Of a stretch of 64,000 nucleotides of DNA, positions 20,782-31,624 are shown piece after piece. Made by a program: the position numbers and the translations under genes. The DNA is from Bathynomus jamesi (Eukaryota; Arthropoda; Malacostraca; Isopoda; Cirolanidae), in assembly GCA_023014485.1 (NCBI GenBank), contig JAJOZX010000487.1, forward strand, positions 926,001 to 990,000. The letters are read 5' to 3'. Below the pieces are notes generated by a model. The model did no database searches. It had not been told where the DNA came from and saw nothing but the letters and a program-made list of their open reading frames with translations. The first letter of the stretch is position 1. Every line of letters begins with the position of its first letter.

Positions 20782-21817
20782 GTAAGCACTATTATGACAT
20801 TTCTAGCCCTGCATCCTATGGTGGCGTTAATAGACTGTACAGAGGTACTTATGGTGTAAGGAAAAAAGATGTTGAGAGATTTTTGCGTGCCCAGGATGCT
20901 TACACTTCATAAACCGGTGAGAAAAGGTTTAAAACAGCCAAGACAACAGCCGCATCGATTGACTCTATTTGGCAGGCAGATTTAACAGACATGCAAAGAT
21001 ATTCAGTGTACAACGACGGCTACCGCTACATCCTATTCATAATAGATGTATTCTCTAGATACCTGTGGCTAATTCCCCTGAAAAATAAATCGCCGAAACA
21101 GTTGCTAAAGCGACCAAAACATGATGTTGAAAGAAAACAGGTTCCTGGCTATTTTTGCACGGATATGGGAAAAGAATTTATAGGACGAGCTTTTCAGAAC
21201 ATGCTGTCAGAGTTTAATATCAGCTATTACACTTCCAATTCTATACATAAGCATCTTTAGCTGAAAGAGTTCAACGTACCATAAAGGAACGCATGCACCG
21301 TTATTTTACACATAAAAACACGTACAGATATATAAACGTTCTCGATTCATTGGCTTCATCCTACAACCGCTCACACCAGTACGATCGGTACAACGCCTAA
21401 CGATGTTTTAGAAAGAGGCAAGCGTCCGAGAAGAGATGGAGTGCTACCACCACCACCACACTCTGCGCGTTTCAAAATCAATGACTATGTAAGGCTGTCA
21501 CGTTCGGGAAATAAATTCGCGAAGGGTTTTGAGCAAGGATGGACACGCGAGATTTTTAAAGTTAGGGCTATGAGGCCTAAAGGCGAGATAATGATGTATT
21601 ACGTTGAAGATTTGAATGGGGAAGAAATCTCGGGAGGTTTTTACCGCGAGGAACTGCAGAAAGTGGCATTTAATTTAGGAAAAAATGTTTTAAAATTGAG
21701 AAAATTTTAGGAAGCAAAGGTACAGGAAAGAGAAAAATGTACCTGGTGAAGTGGCTAGGTTACCCAGAAAGCTTCAATACCTATATAAAAGCTGATGCAG
21801 TAATGAAGCTTAATTAG
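20766..21817 (+). pseudogene. INT: Polinton integrase with C-terminal chromodomain, frameshifted
   Basis: It inserts the element and makes the 6-bp duplication. It starts MANVLSKHYYDISSPASYGG; a frameshift near 20909 precedes the DDE core. The core has WQADLTDM (first Asp, ~20980), YILFIIDVFSRYLWLIPL, and CTDMGKEFIG (second Asp plus the conserved G-x-E-F, ~21160). After a shift near 21255 the third-acid region is only partly legible (AERVQRTIKERM-like, ~21260). 21441-21710 encodes an SH3-like basic domain (FKINDYVRLSRSGNKFAKGF). The end, YLVKWLGYPESFNTYI, is a chromodomain-type module that may steer integration; the stop is at 21815-21817. There are several frameshifts. Confidence 0.92.
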
Positions 21818-21825
21818 TATGCAAC

Positions 21826-22688
21826 ATGATTCCTAACCACTTCTACGTCACACTACCGTCTCCTCGTCCCTGTCTCTACACCCTAGCAACACACTAGCTA
21901 ACTTTGTAACAGAGCTCCACGGGCCCATTGAATGGTCGTGATTCGTATGAGGTGGGGCTATGTGAATTTCAGTTATCCACCAAATATTTAACTCTTGAAA
22001 ATGAACAAATCATATTTCTGATCTATAGAAGAACCGACGAGTGCAAAAAAATAGGCATAACATTAGACAATACTCTACGTTCAACCCTGTGCGGCAGGAA
22101 CAGTACTATAGCACAATTGTTTCGCTAGGAGCCGGGCATTATGACACAGCCATGGACATTGTGGCGGGTTTAAACAAGAGTCTTGAAAAGTCATACTTGT
22201 CATACGATTTACTTTTTGAAGTCGTAAACATAAACGCGCATGCATGCACATTGAAGCTAAAGTCGACGCTAGTGGAAATATTAAAGATAAAGAACTGTTC
22301 AAAATTGTGGCTGAGGGGCGATATAGCGCAGCTTTCCAAAGAGACATCTTTCACGAGGCACCGGATGACTTGTCCAGCTTAATGTATCAATTGAAGATGG
22401 AGAAATGGCTGAAGACCCTGAGCCCCAGACATGTGCTATATTTATAGCAATATAGTGGAACACCAGTTTGTTGGGGACACCCAGGCCCGCCTGCTGCGCA
22501 TTGCCTACATCCCCAACCATAGAGGCCGGAGTTTGAGTATTACATATGACAGGCCCCATTATGTGAATGTCTCAACTAACCTGATAACCAACATCTCAAT
22601 ATATATAAGAACGGTAGAGGGTAAAAATTTCCCATTCGGTGACGGGAGCTTAACAGTGAAGCTCCACTTTCGACGCACTGAGTTATAA
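21826..22688 (+). pseudogene. Polinton minor capsid (penton-type) protein, frameshifted
   Basis: From MIPNHFYVTLPS at 21826, shifted frames read through LANFVTELHGPIEW, YEVGLCEFQLSTKY and a Gly/Lys middle. The C-terminal block is IYSNIVEHQFVGDTQARLLR, then IYIRTVEGKNFPFGDGSLTV and LHFRR, with a stop at 22688. These blocks are those of the Polinton minor capsid protein, a single-jelly-roll penton. It follows integrase by 8 bp. At least four indels break it. Confidence 0.87.
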
Positions 22689-22720
22689 TAGACAGAAAAC
22701 TTCACGCTATCTATCGAGGT

Positions 22721-23078
22721 GTGCGGTATCAGCGTGGTAGCGGACTTGGATCCATATTTTCATCCATACTACGCACCGCTGTCCCACTGTTGAAGAGGGG
22801 CGCCAGGTACCTAGGAAGGAAGGCGTTACAAACAGGTTTTAACGCGGCAGAGGAAATGCTCGCGGGAACTAAACCTAAAGAAGCTCTAAAAAAACATTTA
22901 AAACGTACACGGAGGAAAGAAGAGAATTGATAGGAAGAAGAAGGGGGTGCCAACACGTGGCGTAAAGAAGAAGAGGGCTGTTAGGAAGAAGGGGTCGCGT
23001 GGCTTTAAAAGTAAATGGGTGCCAAAAAAGAATTGTTCTAAGCGTATGAAACCTATGACCGATCATTTTTTTAACTGA
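22721..23078 (+). pseudogene. Polinton core/pVI-like basic protein
   Basis: The frame reads YQRGSGLGSIFSSILRTAVP, an amphipathic Gly-rich start, then LLKRGARYLGRKALQTGFNA and a Lys/Arg tail. A stop at 22928-22930 interrupts it. In a shifted frame a second basic stretch (KKKRAVRKKGSRGFKSK) runs to TGA 23076-23078. RGSGLG resembles an adenovirus-type protease site (x-G-x-G). A role as core or membrane-lytic capsid-lining protein is inferred. No ATG is visible at the expected start, so the start codon may be mutated. Confidence 0.72.
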
Positions 23079-23148
23079 GAACGCTACTCTCACGATTCAT
23101 AGATTGATTGATACTCGTCGAGGGAGGTGGCACTGTTTCTAACTCACC

Positions 23149-24693
23149 ATGGCCCGTTTCATTCATCCTTGTAGTTCACAATGCTATAAATCGGAGCTAT
23201 CCCTCTTTGAGATGCCTCCAACTCAAGTTTCTATTAAGCACAGTGACTTTATTACAATTAACCCTTTAAACACAATTAGTTCACCCAGTGCCCCTATAGA
23301 ATTCGTGATACCCAGCTCAAGCCCTTACTTTTTTGATCCGAGCTGTATGCACATGTATACTAAACTTCGCATAGCTCATTCTGACGGAACGGATTGCGAT
23401 GATAATTATGTTGCATATCCCGAAACAAACTTTCTGCACACCATATTCAGTCAGTGTGACGTGTATTTCAATCAGACTAACATCTCAGCAGGCACGGGGT
23501 ACTATCACCTACGAGCATATCTGGAAAATGTCCTCAACTTTTCAAAAGAAGCGAAGGACACCTTTTTATCCGCCGAGGGGTATTACCACACTAAAGATGA
23601 GGGTAGTTTTAAGGATAAATTTAAAAATTCTAAAAAAAAGATATACGAATGTTTTGGACGCCTGCACACGGACTTTACATTCCAGGAGAAGTTGCTTATG
23701 AATGGAGTAGATATGAAACTGAAGCTTACCCGCACGAGCCCTGAGATCTGTATAAATCTGGGAGCTGACTAAGAAGAAGGTGCGAAACCTGTTGTGATAC
23801 ACATCATGGAAGCATATTTGCGTATACGCCGAGTGAAATTGAGCTCTCCGAAGCAAATAGAAATTGAGAAAGAGCTGGTACACGCCACAGTGAAATACCC
23901 AATTAATAGGGTACAGATCAAACTGTACAAAATCCCCGCAGGCCTGACGTCGAAACAGATAGAAAACATAGCTCTTGGAATCATGCCTAAAATGATTTTA
24001 ATTGGAATGCAAGACCACGCCTCGACAAATGGAAATTATAAAAAGAGCGCCCTGAAATTCGAAAATTTTGGGCTTAAAAATATTACTTTATATGTCAATG
24101 GCGTAGCACTGGGCAGGACATTAAATATGGACTACTCGTCAGATGCGGTGTTCCCGCTCTGCGCGAGAGCTTACAGCAGTTTAGCGCATAATACAGGCGC
24201 GTGTGATGAACGTGGAATCGGCCTAACGCAGAAAGAATTTGTGGAACAGTTTAATATTTACTCATTCGAACTTACACCTGACTTAGCCGCGGGCGTAAAT
24301 GCGCATTTAAACGCCCAGTAGACTGGCACGATTTCAGTGCGGCTGGAGTACGCCAAGCCTACAGACGCAGGAATTAGTGTACTAATATATCTCGAGTCGC
24401 AGGCACTAATAGAACTGGACCGTTTCCGGAACATAAACACAGAACGTGATGAACGTGGAATCGGCCTAACGCAGAAAGAATTTGTGGAACAGTTTAATAT
24501 TTACTCATTCGAACTTACACCTGACTTAGCCGCGGGCGTAAATGCGCATTTAAACGCCCAGTAGACTGGCACGATTTCAGTGCGGCTGGAGTACGCCAAG
24601 CCTACAGACGCACGAATTAGTGTACTAATATATCTCGAGTCGCAGGCACTAATAGAACTGGACCGTTTCCGGAACATAAACACAGATTTTTAA
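23149..24693 (+). pseudogene. Polinton major capsid protein (double jelly-roll), two main pieces
   Basis: It forms the icosahedral shell. The first frame 23149-23772 starts MARFIHPCSSQCYKSELSLF and holds SAPIEFVIPSSSPYFFDPS and the first jelly-roll strands. After a frameshift near 23770 the second frame, to 24321, holds IPAGLTSKQIENIALG and NITLYVNGVALGRT. The C-terminus SVLIYLESQALIELDRFRNI follows an in-frame TAG (24319-24321) and is present twice because of a 243-bp tandem duplication. The final stop is 24691-24693, one base before the protease ATG. The order MCP then protease is common in Polintons. Confidence 0.93.
24205..24686. repeat. 243-bp tandem duplication at the capsid C-terminus
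   Basis: The copies start at 24205 and 24448 (GATGAACGTGGAATCGGCCT) and differ at only a base or two (GGA/CGA at 24371/24614). The period is exactly 81 codons, so the frame is kept across the junction. Each copy contains a TAG in the capsid frame. Confidence 0.94.
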
Positions 24694-24694
24694 A

Positions 24695-25101
24695 ATGGAT
24701 GCAAATACACTCCAGAGAGTGATGAAAAGTGACTGTTTCGCGCGTTGCAAATTTAACGGAGTTTTTTGCAAAAATGAAATATTGAAGCTGGATACCTCGA
24801 GAAACTGGTGCGGGATTTTTGTTAACACCGACGTTGCGGGGACGAAGGTATTCACTGGTATGCGATCTATTTTAAAACTAAGGAAAGAATGTACTATTTT
24901 GACACACTCGGATTTCCACCATGGCTTGACTCGGCAATCGTAAATTTTATCGCGCGATTACGTGTGCCTAAGATTATCTTGTCCCCATATCGCCTTCAAG
25001 GACTTTATACTGAAACATGTAGACTGTATTGTATTTTGTTTCTCATGCATATGTCGCGCGGGAAGGGCTTTATGAATTTTTTAAAATTATTCGATTTGTG
25101 A
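24695..25101 (+). pseudogene. PRO: Polinton adenovirus-type cysteine protease
   Basis: It matures the capsid proteins. It starts MDANTLQRVMKSDCFARCKF. After a frameshift near 24855 it reads HWYAIYF, whose His is the expected catalytic one, then YYFDTLGFPPW and, near the end, TCRLYCILFLMHMSRG, which holds the candidate nucleophile Cys. In the family the Cys is normally followed by Gly; here it is Arg. The stop is TGA 25099-25101. The length of about 135 codons fits Ulp1-like Maverick proteases. One indel separates it from an open frame. Confidence 0.88.
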
Positions 25102-25126
25102 CACAAATATGACCTATATTGTGTAA

Positions 25127-25128
25127 AC

Positions 25129-25157
<29 letters not shown>
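25127..25157. repeat. (TA)n microsatellite
   Basis: TA run just after the protease gene, within the Polinton. Confidence 0.95.
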
Positions 25158-25162
<5 letters not shown>

Positions 25163-25269
25163 TTGTAGCAATTAAGAATTGGGGACTGCCCCTTTTTGTA
25201 CATGTTTTTCTACTGTTTAATAAAATGAAAATATGTTACGTTTTGTTAATATCCTCAAAAAATACTTAC

Positions 25270-25413
25270 ATATTCTCATGGATGACGGTGTAATCGGTTG
25301 ACCGGTTGTGTGCCAGCACCACGACTTCTGGCCCGCTGTGTGGGACAGCCACCACTTCATTTATCACCCTTTCTCCAAAAGTGCTTATAATAGCATCTAG
25401 CTCCGTATCGTTG
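25270..25413 (-). CDS. Candidate internal exon of a spliced Polinton gene (48 codons)
   Basis: The minus strand shows an acceptor (TTTTAATTACAG) ending at 25414 and a donor (AT|GTAAGT) at 25270/25269. The 144-bp exon is open, with NDTELDAIISTFGERVINEV at the start and DYTVIHEN at the end. It begins and ends in the same phase (two bases before, two after), so it can be duplicated or skipped without shifting frame. A decayed sister exon lies at 26497-26615. Its downstream phase fits the acceptor at 19046 that opens the polymerase frame, so it may be a 5' exon of polymerase. No domain is recognised. Confidence 0.6.
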
Positions 25414-26334
25414 CTGTAATTAAAAGAGTTGTATGAAACTGGTTGCCGCTAAAGGTAACGTGTATGGCGGTAAATATATATGTAGAAAAGTGTTTCTACG
25501 AGAAAAATAAATTTGTGTTAAAATTTAAAGATATTCGTTTGTATAAATTAAAATATTAATCCTTTAAAAGATATTATTTTGTTCATATAAATTAAAACAG
25601 GACTCCGTTAAAATTCTTAATATTTGTATAAATTGCCTCAAGTCCAGATTCTCTGGCACCCTTTCGATAAGCCTAAAGATGCTCTCCACAGTTGCCACAT
25701 CTATAATCTTAACAGAGATTCCTAAAATTCTAAATGTTCTTTTCGATTAGTATAAAACTACAATTGTATAAATTCTTTTGCTAATATCATTTTATACCAA
25801 TTCCCTTGTTAATACCTTTATTAGAGTAGGAATATACAAGTAAATAAAGCTTTGGTAAACGTGTCACCACGGGGTTTTCTCAAGGAGGAAATGAACACGC
25901 CTTGAGGGAGTCATGCCTCAGCTTCGAGAGGTAGGGAGTTAGAGTCTCGCCTCGGCCTCGAGTTGGTGTGAGTGTTCCGCCCTTGGGCCGGGCTGTTTCG
26001 GCTGGTCCCCTTAGCTTTTTTGATGTAAGCATTTGTTCGTTAATACTTTTCTAAACCAAGTGTTGTGTTAAGGGTGTTTATTAGTGATTTCAACTTTGTG
26101 GAAATAAAGGACTAACAAAGGAAAACTCGTCATTTTATATCCTTCCAACGGAGTAAAGCATTCCCTTCTCTCAACGGACTGAGAGAGAGCGGACGCCATC
26201 AACCGAGGGTATAAATTGTTGTCTTCGTAATTTGCAGTCAGAATAAATTAATTAAACGGTATAAACTTCCTTGTGGGTGCGAGGAAGTGACATACTGAGA
26301 ATACTTTTAAAGGATAACAACGTCATTATCCGAC

Positions 26335-26390
<56 letters not shown>

Positions 26391-26496
26391 GGATCATTAT
26401 GCAGTGAATAAACACATCTTTCAAAACATCTTTATTGCACTTTGTTAAATTCCAAAAGAAATGTAAAAACAATCTATATAGTTTCAATGCACCTAC
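25414..26496. other. Intron-like AT-rich sequence with an unidentified GC-rich block
   Basis: 25860-26000 is distinctly GC-richer and has the look of an old SINE or leader, with GTCTCGCCTCGGCCTCGAG, but no clear A/B boxes. (TA)n at 26335-26390. No gene seen. Confidence 0.4.
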
Positions 26497-26615
26497 ATTA
26501 TTTCCTCTACAGGTTGATACCCACTGTCCCGCGCCAACACAGCTAGTTCTGGGTTGGGGGAGAAAACATCCTTCCATCAAAAGTGGCGATTACGCATTCT
26601 AATTTGGCGTCGCTC
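26497..26615 (-). pseudogene. Decayed duplicate of the 25.3-kb exon
   Basis: The minus strand has the same acceptor context (GTTTTAATTACAG, ending at 26616) and a donor-like AT|GTAGGT at 26497/26496. The exon aligns with 25270-25413 from end to end (SDAKLECVIATF versus NDTELDAIISTF; PELAVLARDS versus PEVVVLAHNR) but is 25 bp shorter, which breaks the frame. It is a sister exon produced by local duplication and then lost. Confidence 0.6.
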
Positions 26616-26749
26616 CTGTAATTAAAACATATCCATGAGCCACCAGAAAATATAAAAAAAAATTTCCAAGTGCGTGCAAATGTTAAAATAAATTAAATCT
26701 GGAGAACTTCCTATAACTATTAAAAAACGAGAAAATCACAAATAAAACA

Positions 26750-26753
<4 letters not shown>

Positions 26754-26794
<41 letters not shown>

Positions 26795-26824
26795 TATACG
26801 TATATATATATATATATATATATA
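26754..26824. repeat. (TA)n microsatellite
   Basis: A long TA run with a short CACACA interruption inside the putative intron. A shorter run lies at 27184-27206. Confidence 0.95.
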
Positions 26825-27282
26825 TGCCGAAATAATCGGGTTGGAAACAGATAATAATTGAAAACATAGTAGAGTTAATTTTAAATCTAAAACTTCAGGT
26901 TCATACGAACGTCGACCTTCATAAATTAATAGAACAGTACATATGTATAGTATATACATAAATTTCATATAATACATAGAAGAAATGATTGTCTACAGGT
27001 TGATATAAAGTTCAAAGTTCCCCGTAGTGCATTTCATATTTTATAAGAATTTAATTATAACTATTAAACCTTTAGAAAATAAAAATTATAATTTTTAGCT
27101 AATTATATCTTATAGCAAAGTCACTAAACTTTTTCTCAGAAAAATAGGGAAAAGTGTTCTAAAAGTAAAACTGCCGAGGGCTGATATATATATATATATA
27201 TATATACACTGAATATATGGGCACAGACATTAATTAAACATGATTTTTCAAAACACTTATTATGACATTACAAATTACTTAC

Positions 27283-27452
27283 ATTTCAACTGAATTGGCT
27301 ATAGATTCTTGCACCCCGTCACAATTTTCGGTAACAGCTTGGGATGCTAAAAGGTCGCCACTATCTGCGGCGCTGAACAGATAAAGAGCCACATGGCTGT
27401 AACGGTCTTGTTCAAAAAACAGTTCATGACAGTTATAGATTTCATCCGTCAT
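27283..27452 (-). CDS. Candidate first exon of a spliced Polinton minus-strand gene
   Basis: From ATG at 27452 the frame reads MTDEIYNCHELFFEQDRYSH, then an acidic stretch, and ends at a consensus donor (AT|GTAAGT, 27283/27282). The donor leaves two bases, the phase required by the acceptors at 25414 and 19046. A TATAAAA box 60-66 bp upstream supports it as exon 1. I recognise no domain. Either this is the 5' end of polymerase, with a ~6.2-kb last intron that spans the opposite-strand capsid genes, or it is an independent spliced gene. Confidence 0.55.
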
Positions 27453-27511
27453 TTGTGTGTATGTTGCTATAAATTGCACGAGAAACTGGCCCTAGACGAC
27501 GAAACTCTCCA

Positions 27512-27518
27512 TTTTATA
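27512..27518 (-). promoter_or_regulatory. TATA box for the minus-strand spliced gene
   Basis: The minus strand reads CCCCTATAAAATGG with TATAAAA at 27518-27512. The ATG at 27452 is 60 bp downstream, leaving room for a transcription start about 30 bp after the box. Confidence 0.55.
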
Positions 27519-27519
27519 G

Positions 27520-28926
<1,407 letters not shown>

Positions 28927-29040
28927 CTTCCTCAGCCCAACCTCAGTACAACGCTTGGTTGAGACGCAGGGCTTCCAGCAAACGGACCGAGTCCGGGCCT
29001 GGGTGCGAATCCCGGTTCCCGTTATATATATATATATATG
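28927..29040 (+). mobile_element. tRNA-like SINE inside the Polinton, copy 1
   Basis: It reads CTTGGTTGAGACGCAGGGCT (A-box-like), then GGGTGCGAATCCCGGTTCCCG (B-box region), and ends in (TA)n. It is closely related to the copy at 29503-29620. Confidence 0.6.
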
Positions 29041-29292
29041 TTTTTTCTTTTCACGCCTTTATTTATGTTTTAAAAAATAGTTTATTCTGTTGTACGAATT
29101 GGGGAATGAAGAGCGACAACCTTGTGCATTTTGATGATAAAACGCGTCTTTACCTTAAAACTTCCCTTTAAAAACAGAATGATGCTACAAATTATGGAGT
29201 TGTTCAGAATAGGATGTTTATATACATATATATATATATATATTGGTAGTGGTAATAATGATAATAATAATAATTATTATTTAACGGGGTGG

Positions 29293-29390
29293 GGACCACT
29301 GGCCTAATATATTACCGCACGAATTGTTTCGTATTGAAACAGCAGTGTTTTATCTAATTCAGATTGAGTGTATTTCTTTTAAAATAAATG
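29293..29390 (+). repeat. Partial repeat of 28635-28730
   Basis: Both read CCACTGGCCTA, ATTACCGCACGA, TTGTTTCGTATTGAA and CTAATTCAGATTGAGTGTA with few differences, so a segment was duplicated inside the Polinton's right region. Confidence 0.85.
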
Positions 29391-29502
29391 GTTCTCTTTA
29401 ATGTCCCGTTTTGATTGATTATATAATTTCAAATCTGATGTAATGGTGTTTTATTTACTCCTTGAGCGCTTTTATTTAATTTGTTTGGTTGGGTAATTAT
29501 TA

Positions 29503-29607
29503 TATGGTTCACCCGGGTGGTACTGGCACTTGGCTGAGGTGCAGAGCCCCCAGCATCAGGTCTGACCTAGAGTGGGTGCGACCCCCGTTCCCGTTTTATA
29601 TATATAT

Positions 29608-29620
<13 letters not shown>
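29503..29620 (+). mobile_element. tRNA-like SINE inside the Polinton, copy 2
   Basis: It reads CTTGGCTGAGGTGCAGAGCC (A-box-like), then GGGTGCGACCCCCGTTCCCG (B-box region), then (TA)n. It resembles a type-II tRNA with a long variable arm. Confidence 0.6.
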
Positions 29621-29639
<19 letters not shown>

Positions 29640-29841
29640 GTGTATATATATATCACTAGTATGCACGGTCACTATGACATCTGTCTCTATTACTTGCGAG
29701 TTTTGCACTTTGCAATAATGTATCGTATTGATTGATTATATAATTGTTTGGTATCGGATTTCTGGATATTTAATTAATTGTTATTTGACAATTCGGGGTT
29801 CAAAGCCAACTGGGTAATTAATATATGATTCACCCGGGAGG

Positions 29842-30474
29842 CACTGGCTGATGATAATCTAAGACGATGGCACCCTGAGGCGCTGGCAGTCAATGGCTGA
29901 TGATGCCCTAAGGCACTGGCTGATGTGCCCGAGGCACTGGCTGAATAAGCCAACTGGCCGATAAATGCCCTATAAGAGGGCGGGGGTCGGACGATGGAGT
30001 CATATGAGCTCGGCAATCAGCCGAGCAAGGACCTCTGGGTCCTCTCCTCTTCCTCTACTTCTATCTCTTTCTGCTCCTTTGGGGGGTGAGGCGTTCCCTT
30101 CTCCCCCAAAAGAGGCCTCTTAGGTTAGGTATGCCCCTTTGGGGGGTTCAGCTTTGGGGAGAACTCCGCCTCCAAGTTGCATACCCCTTGCAATCCCATT
30201 TTGGGGTTGGCAACAAAGGTTGGCACTCCCCTTTGGGGGGATCAGCTTCGGGTATAACTCCAGGTTGCATACCCCTTGCAGTCCCATTTTGGAGTTGGCA
30301 ACAAAGAGGGCGGAGATTTTTTTTTTTTCTGTTTTTCTTTTTTTTTTGCAACAAAGGGGAGAGTTGGCACTCTTGCAACAAAAGGGGTTGGGGTTGGCAC
30401 TCTTGCAACGTTATGTAATATTATGCAATATTGCAATTCCAACTTGCGCTCTACCCTTTTGACCCTATACTACT
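29842..30474. repeat. Polinton right terminal inverted repeat
   Basis: Complement of 11124-11768 with moderate divergence and small indels. It ends CTATACTACT-3'. The 87-bp internal repeat is kept. Confidence 0.93.
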
Positions 30475-31429
30475 TACCTTTAATTGCGAGTGAAGACCCG
30501 TTACCCATTATCAATTGGATGAAGCAACAACGCCTTCTGAAAAGTGAAGTTATCCTCCCCGACTGCAACATTTCAAGGCATTGGACAAGACGTTCTACTG
30601 TTAAGGATAAGTCCGCGTGGAAGTGCCAGACTAAAGAATGTAAAAAACTATAAGAACTCAACATCGATAAGAACTGGTTCTTTTTTTTTTATAAATTTCA
30701 CGTTGAACTTTCTCGTTGGATTCATATAGTGTATTTGTGGAGCATTGGTGAGTGTTGAAAATACAGTGAAACAAACAAAAATTACGAAGAAAACGATCAT
30801 TGACTTTTACAATTTTTTTAGAGTAATATGTCTTAATCATTTTAAGAAGTTCCCTATTCATCGAGGCGGTTCAGGTGTCATAATCGAAATGGACGAGTCT
30901 CGCTTTTCGCATAAAGTAAAACATCATAAAGGTAGAGGACCTCAAGAGCGGATATGGATACTTGGCATTGTTGACACTACCACGACTCCTTGTGTAGGTT
31001 ACGTGGAAATAGTGGTAGAAAGGGTTGCAGCGACGTTGCTGCCCATTATCGAGAAAGTGGTCCGACCTGGTTCAATTATACATACTGATGAGTGGCGGGC
31101 ACACAGAAAGATTCAAGGCCTGAGGTATACTCATAAGACTGTGAATCACTCGCTGAATTTCGTAAATAAAGAAACTGGAGTTCACATTCGGACAATAAAA
31201 TCATATTGGAACAAGCAAAAAAGTGTAATTAAGAAGATGAACGGCTGTAGAAGAGCATTTCTACATTCTTATTTACAGCAGATGATGTGGCGCGATCGCT
31301 TCAATGTAAACGTTTTATAATCTATGTGAGCAAATTGCCAATCAATATCAATAATCAATAAATTATTTTAAATATCTAAACCTTTTTAATAAACCTTTTT
31401 AAAAAGGGTACGCAAACTACACTTGATCC
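30475..31429 (+). mobile_element. Merlin transposon, right part
   Basis: It begins with the second TACCTT (30475-30480) and ends in the right terminal repeat ACTACACTTGATCC at 31429, the complement of the left end at 10914. It carries most of the transposase. Confidence 0.85.
30481..31320 (+). pseudogene. Merlin (IS1016/ISXO2-like) transposase, split by the Polinton
   Basis: The N-terminal codons lie at 11087-11123. The frame continues in register after the duplicated TACCTT with DPLPIINWMKQQRLLKSEV and a Cys-containing zinc-ribbon remnant (WKCQTKECKK), then shifts frame around 30650-30750. The catalytic domain at 30845-31320 has GVIIEMDESRFSHKVKHHKG (first Asp), PGSIIHTDEWRAHRKI (second Asp) and HIRTIKSYWN (Glu position degenerate). 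This is the DDE domain of the IS1595/ISXO2-Merlin group. It is inactive: interrupted and frameshifted. Confidence 0.87.
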
Positions 31430-31543
31430 AAAAGGGATCAAGTATAACGTTAGAACTAACGAAAATATTACGACTTAACCTAACCAATCGTCACTATACT
31501 GTGTATATATATATATATATATACACACACGGTGTATATATAT

Positions 31544-31592
<49 letters not shown>

Positions 31593-31624
31593 CTTACTTT
31601 TGTTTACTTTTGTTGGTTTGAACG
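31430..31624. repeat. Spacer: half of the 9.0-kb MITE, then (TA)n
   Basis: 31450-31490 (ACTAACGAAAATATTACGAC and TTAACCTAACCAATCGTCA) matches one arm of the palindromic MITE at 9055-9105. 31503-31590 is a TA microsatellite. Confidence 0.75.
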
